Part shown: positions 1 through 5,941 of the stretch, piece by piece | Layout of the letters: each line of letters starts with the position of its first letter | How positions within the stretch are numbered: position 1 is the stretch's first letter | Source: Candidatus Zixiibacteriota bacterium | GTDB taxonomy: Bacteria; Zixibacteria; MSB-5A5; GN15; PGXB01 | NCBI GenBank assembly: GCA_030591405.1 | Contig: JAUVBC010000016.1 | Span: forward strand, 1 to 13,446 | DNA: 13,446 nucleotides | Direction: 5' to 3' | Translations under genes and position numbers: made by a program | The notes under the pieces: model-generated | Told to the model about the DNA's origin: nothing | Seen by the model: only the letters and a program-made list of their open reading frames with translations | Databases searched by the model: none

Positions 1-41
1 TATTTAATTCTAAATTTAATCTATAAATCGGAGGACTTGTG

Positions 42-533
42 ATGAACAGAAAACTTCTGTTTATGTCAATCGGATTGGTCATGATCCTGGTATCGACAGT
101 TATGGCTCAGGATTGGTCCAACCATAAAATGCATTTCCCGCAGTTGCCTGATGAAGATGGCTGGGATGTGCATGTTGATAACCCGATGTTTCTCGCTGAT
201 GACTGGACCTGTTCTGAAACCGGCCCGATAACTGATATTCATTGGTGGGGTTCATGGCTCGATGAAGCCGAAGGTGTAATTAATAGTTTTGTTATCAAAG
301 TCTGGACTGATATTCCAGTTGATCCGCCTTCTATTATGTATAGCCGTCCGGGTACTCAGATATGGGAGTTTGAGGCTATTGCTGGTGATTTTGATATTAT
401 TCCTTTGATGCCCGGTGACATGGCTGACTGGGAAGGATGGTATGATCCATCAGTCCCATTCTCCAATTACCCTGACCATCAGCAGTATTTCCGTTATGAT
501 CTGATTTTGCCTGAAGCAGCTTGGTTTGATTAG
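42..533 (+). CDS. Secreted protein, N-terminal part (gene interrupted by in-frame TAG)
   Basis: This is the first part of a large exported protein whose frame continues uninterrupted to 2858 except for one TAG at 531-533 (codon 164). A signal peptide is visible at residues 1-22 (MNRK, then a hydrophobic core, ending VMAQ). After it comes a domain with the pattern DVHVDNPMFLADDW...TGPITDIHWWGSW, which recurs as a second copy near 1930-2580 of the same frame. It resembles a secreted domain of unknown function found in Planctomycetes and Zixibacteria-like genomes (possibly DUF7901, from memory). The ATG at 42 is preferred over the GTG at 39 because GGAGG at 30-34 then lies 7 nt upstream. If translation stops at the TAG, the product is a truncated 163-residue half-domain. 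The function is unknown, and an extracellular or surface location is inferred. Confidence 0.8.
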   Translation: MNRKLLFMSIGLVMILVSTVMAQDWSNHKMHFPQLPDEDGWDVHVDNPMFLADDWTCSETGPITDIHWWGSWLDEAEGVINSFVIKVWTDIPVDPPSIMYSRPGTQIWEFEAIAGDFDIIPLMPGDMADWEGWYDPSVPFSNYPDHQQYFRYDLILPEAAWFD

Positions 534-554
534 ATTGAAGGAACGGTTTATTGG

Positions 555-2858
555 TTGAGTATTGAATGTATTCTTGAAGATGTTGGACAGGGACAACAGT
601 GGGGATGGAAAAATACAGAGGACCATTATCTTGATGACGCTGTTTTTTGGAATGGCATGGAATGGATTGAAATTTATGAGCCAGGGGAAGAACTCTCCAA
701 CTGGTTTGAAATTAGTTTTGATCTGCTCGGTAATCCAATACATACCGTTGGAATGGGAGCTTACCAAGACCCGACATATCCATTTAATCCCTGGTTTTTC
801 TATGAAGAGGATGAATGGTGGAATGTCTGGTTTTACGATCATCCGCTTGATTATGATCGTATTAAAGATATCAGAATAGAATATAGCGTGCGGCCTGTGG
901 AAGAGTATGAAGAGATGTATGCCGAGGTTACACCTAACTGGGCAACTGATATCTGGACACTTGACGGCATGCCTCCGGGTGAACCAAGACCGCCTCTTCC
1001 CGGTGATTTTGATTATACGACGACTCCGCCTACTCCACCAGAAGATATTTGGATTGGCCGCGGCGATCCGCCAAATATGCACTCATTTGAGGGGCCAGAC
1101 GAATACAGACTCAGAATACCGGATTATAATCCCGAATGGGTTTCGGTTGATGTTCGCGGTTTCAACGTTTGGGTTGAAGGCACAATATTTCATACCTGCC
1201 GCGGTTCACTTGACCTCGCTTTTGTGATTACAAGTGATTACGGCCCTGAACCTGAAGGTGCCTGCTGTTATCCGGATCCTGGCGGTACCGGCGACATGTT
1301 ATGTGTTGTGACTACACAAGCTGATTGTGAAAATAATTTGTTTGGTGTTTATCAGGGCGATGCCACAACCTGTCAGGGTATGGAAGCCTGCTGTTTACCA
1401 GATGGTTTGGGAACATGCATTATGGCCGATGTCCTCTGTTGTGTTAATGTGTTTGGCGGTTCTCCGCAGGGTGCTGGTTCGACCTGTACTGCTCTTGAAG
1501 CCTGCTGTATGCCGGATAATACCTGTCAGATGATGGATCCGCTCTGTTGTGTTGACCTTGGCGGCTCTCCGCAGGGTCAGGGTACCACCTGTACCTCGGT
1601 TGAAGCGTGCTGTATGCCGGATAACTCCTGCCAGATGCTTGACCCACTCTGCTGTCTCGATCTTGGTGGTACTTCGTATATCGGCGAATGTGCCATAACG
1701 ACCAGAGCCTGCTGTTTGACAGATGGCTCATGTCAGAATCTTGATCCTATTTGCTGCGTTGCACTGGGTGGCACTCCGTCGCTTGGACAATGTAGCGCTC
1801 CGCAGGCCTGCTGCTTTGACGATGGCAGTTGTCAGGATCTCGATCCGCTCTGCTGTGTTGATTTGGGCGGCACCCCTGAGGGTGTTGGAACCAACTGCGC
1901 TACGACAATATGTGAGGTTGTGCTTGAAGCACCAAAGAACTGGTATCAGGAACCTGATCTGTCAGAACTGGGTATGGATGTCAATGCGACTTTCCCGATG
2001 TATGTCTTAGCTGATGATTTCGAATGTACCGAAACTGCTGGGATTCAGGAAATTCACATTTGGGGTTCATGGTTCGAGGATATCTATCCTGGCGCCGATC
2101 CTCCTTCAATTGAAGGTGATCCCGGTAATGTCATGTTCCACATAAGCATTCATTCTGACATTCCAGCGGGAATGTTGGAAGAGTGGAGTATGCCTGGCCC
2201 GATGCTGGCCGATTGGATATTTGAACCTTATGATTTCATTTATAAACCGGTTAACCTCGAGGGCGATTACGAAGGCTGGTTTAATCCGCCGGTAATGTGG
2301 ATAGAAGTAGGTGATGCCAATTGTTGGGAGTATATCTTCCAATTTGATGACCAAAGCTGGTTTGAGCAACAGGGAACAGCCGGAGCACCTATTGTATATT
2401 GGCTGGATGTTCAGGCCATTATTCCAAATGGAGTAACTCCTGCAATCTTTGGCTGGAAAACATCAATGAGACACTGGAACGATGATGCCGTTTGGGTTGA
2501 AGGGGAGGATATTCCAATGCAACTTCCGTGGTGGGAATTGAGATATGCCCCGCCGCATCCTTATGCACCCGAATCAATTGACCAGGCCTTCCTGATTGGC
2601 GGCCCGTGCGATTGTGAACCGGGTGAAGCTGATGGAAAACCACTGATTAATATTCTGGATATTGTCTATCTTATCAACTATAAATACAAGGGTGGTGCGG
2701 CTCCGGTACCGTATGCTCTTTGTAGTGGTGACGCCAACGGTGATTGTTTGGTGAACATCCTTGATGTTGTCTATTTAATTAACTACAAGTATAAGAGCGG
2801 TCCGGCGCCAATCACATGCGGTAATTTTATTGCCAATTGTCCGGGAGGACTCAGATAA
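555..2858 (+). CDS. Secreted Cys-rich repeat/dockerin protein, remainder of the gene starting at 42
   Basis: The frame is open from 534, directly after the TAG, and is the same frame as 42-530. The TTG at 555 is only the first possible start, is poorly placed for the AAGGA at 538-542, and falls inside a conserved domain, so this is very probably not an independent gene. In order it contains the rest of the first domain (to about 1250), six Cys-rich units (1260-1913), a second copy of the N-terminal domain (about 1927-2580, with DVNATFPMYVLADDFECTETAGIQEIHIWGSWFED-like motifs) and a C-terminal dockerin-like pair (2607-2850, containing GDANGDCLVNILDVVYL). Full length would be 938 codons. The role is unknown, and adhesion, matrix or surface assembly is only a guess. 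The gene stops with TAA just before a terminator, so it ends its transcript. Confidence 0.8.
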   Translation: MSIECILEDVGQGQQWGWKNTEDHYLDDAVFWNGMEWIEIYEPGEELSNWFEISFDLLGNPIHTVGMGAYQDPTYPFNPWFFYEEDEWWNVWFYDHPLDYDRIKDIRIEYSVRPVEEYEEMYAEVTPNWATDIWTLDGMPPGEPRPPLPGDFDYTTTPPTPPEDIWIGRGDPPNMHSFEGPDEYRLRIPDYNPEWVSVDVRGFNVWVEGTIFHTCRGSLDLAFVITSDYGPEPEGACCYPDPGGTGDMLCVVTTQADCENNLFGVYQGDATTCQGMEACCLPDGLGTCIMADVLCCVNVFGGSPQGAGSTCTALEACCMPDNTCQMMDPLCCVDLGGSPQGQGTTCTSVEACCMPDNSCQMLDPLCCLDLGGTSYIGECAITTRACCLTDGSCQNLDPICCVALGGTPSLGQCSAPQACCFDDGSCQDLDPLCCVDLGGTPEGVGTNCATTICEVVLEAPKNWYQEPDLSELGMDVNATFPMYVLADDFECTETAGIQEIHIWGSWFEDIYPGADPPSIEGDPGNVMFHISIHSDIPAGMLEEWSMPGPMLADWIFEPYDFIYKPVNLEGDYEGWFNPPVMWIEVGDANCWEYIFQFDDQSWFEQQGTAGAPIVYWLDVQAIIPNGVTPAIFGWKTSMRHWNDDAVWVEGEDIPMQLPWWELRYAPPHPYAPESIDQAFLIGGPCDCEPGEADGKPLINILDIVYLINYKYKGGAAPVPYALCSGDANGDCLVNILDVVYLINYKYKSGPAPITCGNFIANCPGGLR
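1260..1913 (+). repeat. Six tandem Cys-rich protein repeats
   Basis: Six in-frame units begin at 1260, 1386, 1500, 1605, 1707 and 1806 and encode 42, 38, 35, 34, 33 and 36 residues. The typical unit reads ACC-x-PD-x-(S/T)CQ-x-x-DPLCCVDLGG, then a turn and a final Cys, giving six Cys per unit. In total 36 Cys fall in about 218 residues. Unit 1 has the form QADC where units 2-6 have a CC pair. Even spacing and paired Cys suggest disulfide-stabilised mini-domains in the exported protein. DNA similarity between units 3 and 4 (both start ACCMPDN) suggests relatively recent duplication. Confidence 0.9.
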
Positions 2859-2886
2859 TTAAAAAATAGGAGATAATATCTCGTTT

Positions 2887-2916
2887 AAAGGCCCGTCAAA
2901 TCGGCGGGCCTTTTTT
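2887..2916 (+). terminator. Rho-independent terminator of the Cys-rich gene
   Basis: A perfect 9-bp stem pairs AAAGGCCCG (2887-2895) with CGGGCCTTT (2905-2913) around a 9-nt loop. The T run at 2911-2916 overlaps the end of the right arm. It lies 28 nt after the TAA at 2856-2858 and separates this gene from the protease transcript. Confidence 0.9.
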
Positions 2917-2967
2917 AATGCATTTTTTCCAAACAGTTTTCATCCGGCTATTTACGTAATTCAGTTG

Positions 2968-2995
2968 TTGACAAAACCGTTGATTTACATATATT
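2968..2995 (+). promoter_or_regulatory. Sigma-70-type promoter of the C25 protease gene
   Basis: A consensus -35 TTGACA (2968-2973), a 16-nt spacer and a -10 TATATT (2990-2995) predict a start near 3002. That leaves a leader of about 47 nt before the GTG at 3049. The position also argues against the upstream in-frame TTG at 2965 as the start, since it would lie inside the promoter. Confidence 0.7.
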
Positions 2996-3048
2996 TACAC
3001 AAGGTACATACAAGACGTTCCAACAACCAGCCCGGCAGGAGGAGATTT

Positions 3049-4851
3049 GTGAGCAAAAGATATAATCAAGTATTACTTATAATAATTTTCTTAATGGGTC
3101 TGCTGGCTGTCTCTGCGATTGCGGAAAAAATAGTTAATCAAACCAAGGGAAAACGGGTCAATCTATCTGAAAACGAAATCGAGAAGATCGAATCTGTTTA
3201 TGAAACTGTTCCGGTTACCAGATGGGTCGATCAAAATGGTTTAAAACCTACTTCTTATGCCGAATGGAAAAGTCAGCAGGTGAACCCAACTGCTTTTGAA
3301 GCTCGTCAGGTATCTCTGTCAGAGGATAGTCGCAGCGGCGTGAAAATATCTGTTATTGTTAATACCGATCTTTTCAATAGCATTCTCGCCTCTCTCACTC
3401 AATATGAAACCGATTTGATTGCCGAGGGACATACAGTTGAGATTATTACCTCATCGGGCGGAACACCCGAAGATATGCGTGCTTTTCTTCAAGGTAAATA
3501 TGCCGAAGGGATGGAGGGATGCTTATTAATTGGCGATTTTCCGATACCGTGGTATGAAACCGAATGCTGGGAAGAACTATCCCACACCGAATTTCCCTGC
3601 GATCTTTATTATATGGACCTCGACGGCAGTTTCACCGACGCTGATTCCGATGGTTTGTATGATGGTCACACCGGCGATCTATACCCCGAAATATGGCTGG
3701 GCCGTTTAACCGCGTCGCCATTGAACTTTGGCACCAGCAATGAAGTTGATTTGGTCAATAATTATTTTGCAAAAAACCATTCGTACCGGACAGGAAATAT
3801 GCCGGTGCAAAAAAGAGGGTTATCTTTTATCGAAGATGACTGGGTTCCCTGGGCAACTGCATGGGATAATGATCATGGCTTAACTTATGATAATAGAATA
3901 TTAATTTATGATGAAATAGAGACGTCTGAGAGCAATTATGAATCAAATCTTGAGTTGGAATATGAATCGATATTGGTTTGTGTTCATTCCAGTTCGGCTC
4001 TGCACCAATTCAAAAGCGGCGATAATTATGGTTATACGACCAATTCTGAAATCAAAGGAATTGATCCGCCAGCAATATTTTATAATCTGTTTGCCTGTTC
4101 CAATTCCCGCTATGTTGACCAGAACAATATGGGCGGCTGGTACATTTTCTGTCAGAATTACGGTCTGGTTTCCATTGGCAGCACAAAAACCGGAGCGATG
4201 CTTAATTTTAATTATTTCTATAGCCCCTTTGGTGATTGCGCCACGATCGGCGAATCGTTTCGGGATTGGTTCTCGGCGATTGCATCGGGCGGTTTTACGC
4301 AGGATGAACTCTGCTGGCATTATGGGATGACGCTTCAAGGCGATCCGACCTTACGAGCCAAGGCGAGACAGCCGCTTCAAATACAATCGACCGAATTGGA
4401 CAATGGAGAAATGGGGCAACCTTTTTCAGCCGATTTAAATGCAAATGGAGGAATTGAGCCATTATACTGGCAGATTAGTTCAGGAAATCTACCCGACGGT
4501 TTGCTACTTGATGAATCTACCGGAATTATTTCAGGGACAGTAAATGAATTGGGAGATTTTGGTTTTGGTGTGAAAGTTTCTGATGCTTGCACTTATGCTG
4601 AATTTTCTGATGAAGTTATCTTAAATTTGGAAATATTTCCGTTTTATCCCTGTGGCGATCTTAATGAGGATGAACTGGTTAATATTTTGGATATAGTGTT
4701 ATTGATAAATTATAAATATAAGAGTGGTCCCGAACCGGTTCCAATGAGAAATGCCTATATTGATAACGATGATTTGATTAATATCCTCGATATCGTTTAT
4801 TTAATCAATTTTAAATATAGGGATGGACCGGATCCAATCTGTTCACAGTGA
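3049..4851 (+). CDS. Secreted gingipain-like (C25 family) cysteine protease with dockerin-like C-terminus
   Basis: This 600-residue protein is predicted to be an exported endopeptidase. The GTG at 3049 is chosen because AGGAGG (3037-3042) precedes it and a promoter covers the upstream alternative. Residues 1-25 form a signal peptide ending SAIA. A region at about 99-435 has clan CD/C25 features: a YETDLIAEGHTVEIITSSGG-like fold start, GCLLIGDFPIPW, EIWLGRLTAS, a candidate catalytic His313 in VCVHSSS, Cys350 in FYNLFACSNS, and a closing GDPTLRA. The 37-residue His-Cys spacing resembles gingipains, but His is followed by SSS rather than the usual Gly. A putative Ig-like domain follows (about 443-530, with GLLLDESTGIISGT), then a dockerin-like pair (535-598). 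No long propeptide is obvious, since only about 70 residues separate signal and catalytic region. The substrate is unknown. The gene stops with TGA and is a single-gene transcript between promoter and terminator. Confidence 0.85.
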   Translation: MSKRYNQVLLIIIFLMGLLAVSAIAEKIVNQTKGKRVNLSENEIEKIESVYETVPVTRWVDQNGLKPTSYAEWKSQQVNPTAFEARQVSLSEDSRSGVKISVIVNTDLFNSILASLTQYETDLIAEGHTVEIITSSGGTPEDMRAFLQGKYAEGMEGCLLIGDFPIPWYETECWEELSHTEFPCDLYYMDLDGSFTDADSDGLYDGHTGDLYPEIWLGRLTASPLNFGTSNEVDLVNNYFAKNHSYRTGNMPVQKRGLSFIEDDWVPWATAWDNDHGLTYDNRILIYDEIETSESNYESNLELEYESILVCVHSSSALHQFKSGDNYGYTTNSEIKGIDPPAIFYNLFACSNSRYVDQNNMGGWYIFCQNYGLVSIGSTKTGAMLNFNYFYSPFGDCATIGESFRDWFSAIASGGFTQDELCWHYGMTLQGDPTLRAKARQPLQIQSTELDNGEMGQPFSADLNANGGIEPLYWQISSGNLPDGLLLDESTGIISGTVNELGDFGFGVKVSDACTYAEFSDEVILNLEIFPFYPCGDLNEDELVNILDIVLLINYKYKSGPEPVPMRNAYIDNDDLINILDIVYLINFKYRDGPDPICSQ

Positions 4852-4877
4852 CAAAACATATATTAAAAATTCCGTTT

Positions 4878-4913
4878 GAGGGGTAATCAAATTTGATCAC
4901 CCCTCTTTTTTTT
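4878..4913 (+). terminator. Rho-independent terminator of the C25 protease gene
   Basis: The long stem pairs 4878-4891 (starting GAGGGGT) with 4892-4905 (ending CACCCCTC), with one A-C mismatch at 4885/4898 and AT-rich pairs toward the tip. Eight T follow at 4906-4913. The right half of this hairpin is also the start of the 54-bp direct repeat. Confidence 0.9.
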
Positions 4914-4943
4914 ATGGTAGATATTGCCTATAATATCAACAGA
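4890..4943. repeat. 54-bp direct repeat, left copy
   Basis: This copy is identical over 54 bp to 5873-5926, with an offset of 983 bp. It contains the right arm of the protease terminator, the T run and a downstream TATAAT-containing stretch. The left copy is continuous with the hairpin's left arm (4878-4889), so it belongs to the ancestral protease 3' end. Confidence 0.95.
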
Positions 4944-4945
4944 TG

Positions 4946-4963
4946 ATAATATTTTAATATTAT
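4946..4963. repeat. AT-rich palindrome upstream of the lipoprotein-like gene
   Basis: Perfect 8-bp arms, ATAATATT and AATATTAT, flank a TT centre just outside the left direct repeat. It may be an operator for the gene at 5055, or chance symmetry in AT-rich DNA. No clear -35/-10 pair for that gene was found; TTGCAA at 4966-4971 is the best -35 candidate. Confidence 0.35.
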
Positions 4964-5054
4964 ACTTGCAAAACCTGTGTCAATACGTTAATTATTATAC
5001 TCACATTAGAGATCAATAAATTGAAGCAAGCTATTATTTGGTGGGGATGAAGTC

Positions 5055-5462
5055 ATGTTAAATATATTAGCGCGTAGTAAAAGTTTCAAAAGTAAAACAA
5101 ATAAAAAGCCGATAGTTTTGGGTTTGGCTATTGCGTATGTCATGTTTGCCAGTTTTATTTTTCTGGCATGCGAACGCGGTTTGCATGAAGACCCACTTCA
5201 CGCAATAGGAGGAGTAGTACGGGATGCCGAGACAAATATGCCTATCCATAACGCTTGGGTTGACAATACCGACTCCATTCCTCCATATTCTCTATTTTCA
5301 GACAGTATCGGTCACTATGTATTTGCTTATTTAGGTACTGCAAAACATGAAGTTCATATATACTGCGGGAAAGAGGACTATCTGACTTTTGATTCTATTG
5401 TAACTATACCAACCAATGCATTGCTTAAAGATACGGTTGATATTTATCTGTCACATGAATAA
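5055..5462 (+). CDS. Small lipoprotein-like exported protein with carboxypeptidase-regulatory-like fold
   Basis: This 135-residue protein has a basic N-terminus (residues 8-18) and a hydrophobic segment ending FIFLAC at Cys39, which would serve as an imperfect lipobox for lipid attachment. The rest looks like one small beta-sandwich: IGGVVRDAETNMPIHNAWV, then a GHYVF turn and a VHIYCGKEDYLTFDSIV-like strand. That pattern matches the carboxypeptidase-regulatory-like domain, also seen here in the receptor at 11465. The start has a GGGGATGAAG-type ribosome site. No enzyme motif is seen and the function is unknown. The gene lies inside the segment bracketed by the 54-bp repeat, so it may have arrived with that segment. 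It stops with TAA. Confidence 0.7.
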   Translation: MLNILARSKSFKSKTNKKPIVLGLAIAYVMFASFIFLACERGLHEDPLHAIGGVVRDAETNMPIHNAWVDNTDSIPPYSLFSDSIGHYVFAYLGTAKHEVHIYCGKEDYLTFDSIVTIPTNALLKDTVDIYLSHE

Positions 5463-5475
5463 ATGGGGGGATGAT

Positions 5476-5562
5476 ATGTTTAGAGTGATCTGCGTTTTAT
5501 TACCTTTATTGATCGTATTTTCGGTAATATTGTGGGCGGCAGATGTCCACATCTGCCCCTGA
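5476..5562 (+). pseudogene. Truncated signal-peptide ORF cut by a palindrome
   Basis: A GGGGGGATGAT stretch precedes an ATG at 5476. The 28-residue frame begins MFRVICVLLPLLIVFSVILW, a good signal peptide, then ends in TGA (5560-5562). The termination falls in the palindrome 5538-5557. This looks like the start of an exported-protein gene whose body has been lost or displaced. It begins 13 nt after the lipoprotein stop, so the two may once have been co-transcribed. A real micro-protein is possible but less likely. Confidence 0.5.
5538..5557. repeat. Short perfect palindrome (REP-like)
   Basis: Nine-base arms, GGCAGATGT and ACATCTGCC, flank a CC centre and sit at the point where the exported-protein frame at 5476 ends. 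There is no T run, so it is not a terminator. A loosely similar G/C-rich structure with CATCTGCAT and GTGGGTGGC motifs lies at about 11344-11386, which hints at a dispersed palindromic family. Confidence 0.5.
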
Positions 5563-5872
5563 GTGTAACTATCCCCAATACAAAATCGCCACAACATCAC
5601 CGTTATTTTATTCACCGTATCTTAATTATGGTGCCAATAATACAAAAACAGAAATTACAATTTTACTACACATTTATCGGCCAAAAACCCTGTTTTGACA
5701 AAACGCCTGTCCTTCGAAGGAGGGAACCCATTTTCGTTGTACCAATATGTTACAGAGTAACTTACAAGGAATTTATGAAAAAAGGAGCTTGCCGCGTCAT
5801 TCACCTTCGGCGAATTCCTCGTAATTGTAATGACGAAATATGCCATTAACCCTTATTTATAGTACTACGTCG
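5563..5872. other. Gene-poor segment with palindromes and gene-start debris
   Basis: No intact gene is recognised here. A second cut gene start is visible: AAGGA at 5767-5770/5771, an ATG at 5775, then a 24-residue frame ending at 5849 that runs straight into the palindrome at 5795-5835. Small palindromes (GTTTTG-A-CAAAAC and TCCTTCGAAGGA) lie at about 5692-5718. A 105-codon frame spanning the segment has no ribosome site and crosses these elements, so it is not called. Confidence 0.5.
5795..5835. repeat. Intergenic palindrome of the GTCATT...AATGAC type
   Basis: CGTCATT at 5795-5801 and AATGACG at 5829-5835 form terminal inverted arms around a centre containing CTTCGGCGAATTCCTCG. Elements ending in GTCATT/AATGAC with an internal GCGAAG-like core are frequent dispersed repeats in many bacterial genomes. 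Membership here is by resemblance only and no second copy lies in this window. Confidence 0.5.
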
Positions 5873-5926
5873 AATTTGATCACCCCTCTTTTTTTTATGG
5901 TAGATATTGCCTATAATATCAACAGA
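5873..5926. repeat. 54-bp direct repeat, right copy
   Basis: This copy is identical to 4890-4943 over 54 bp. It lacks the left arm of the terminator hairpin, so it cannot fold like the left copy. It ends 15 bp before the queG ATG and supplies the TATAAT at 5912-5917. It therefore looks like the ancestral queG upstream region. Confidence 0.95.
5912..5917 (+). promoter_or_regulatory. Likely -10 element of queG
   Basis: A consensus TATAAT lies 24 nt upstream of the queG ATG at 5942. There is no good -35 at 17 nt (the position holds T residues) and the extended -10 TG is one base out of register. The same hexamer is present in the left repeat copy. Confidence 0.4.
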
Positions 5927-5941
5927 GCGAGTTAATAAAAT

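Noticed and set aside
450..1082. 210-codon minus-strand frame
   Set aside because: It is antisense to clearly conserved domain sequence, has no ribosome site, and its protein has no recognisable motif.
2965..3048. N-terminal extension of the C25 protease from a TTG at 2965
   Set aside because: It overlaps the -35/-10 promoter, has no ribosome site, and would place 28 residues ahead of a clean signal peptide. The GTG at 3049 has AGGAGG upstream.
3938..4338. 130-codon frames on both strands inside the protease gene
   Set aside because: They overlap the catalytic region of a well-supported gene and look like shadows of it.
5532..5849. 105-codon plus-strand frame in the bracketed segment
   Set aside because: It has a non-ATG start inside a palindrome, no ribosome site, and runs through several palindromes. 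Only its last 24 codons have a plausible start, and that looks truncated.
5592..5850. CRISPR array or tRNA in the gene-poor segment
   Set aside because: There are no regularly spaced identical repeats and no cloverleaf-like set of arms, only isolated palindromes.
4944..5872. Insertion sequence or integrated element with its own recombinase
   Set aside because: No transposase or integrase fragment was seen, and 54 bp is far longer than typical target duplications. Only the repeat-bracketed structure itself is reported.
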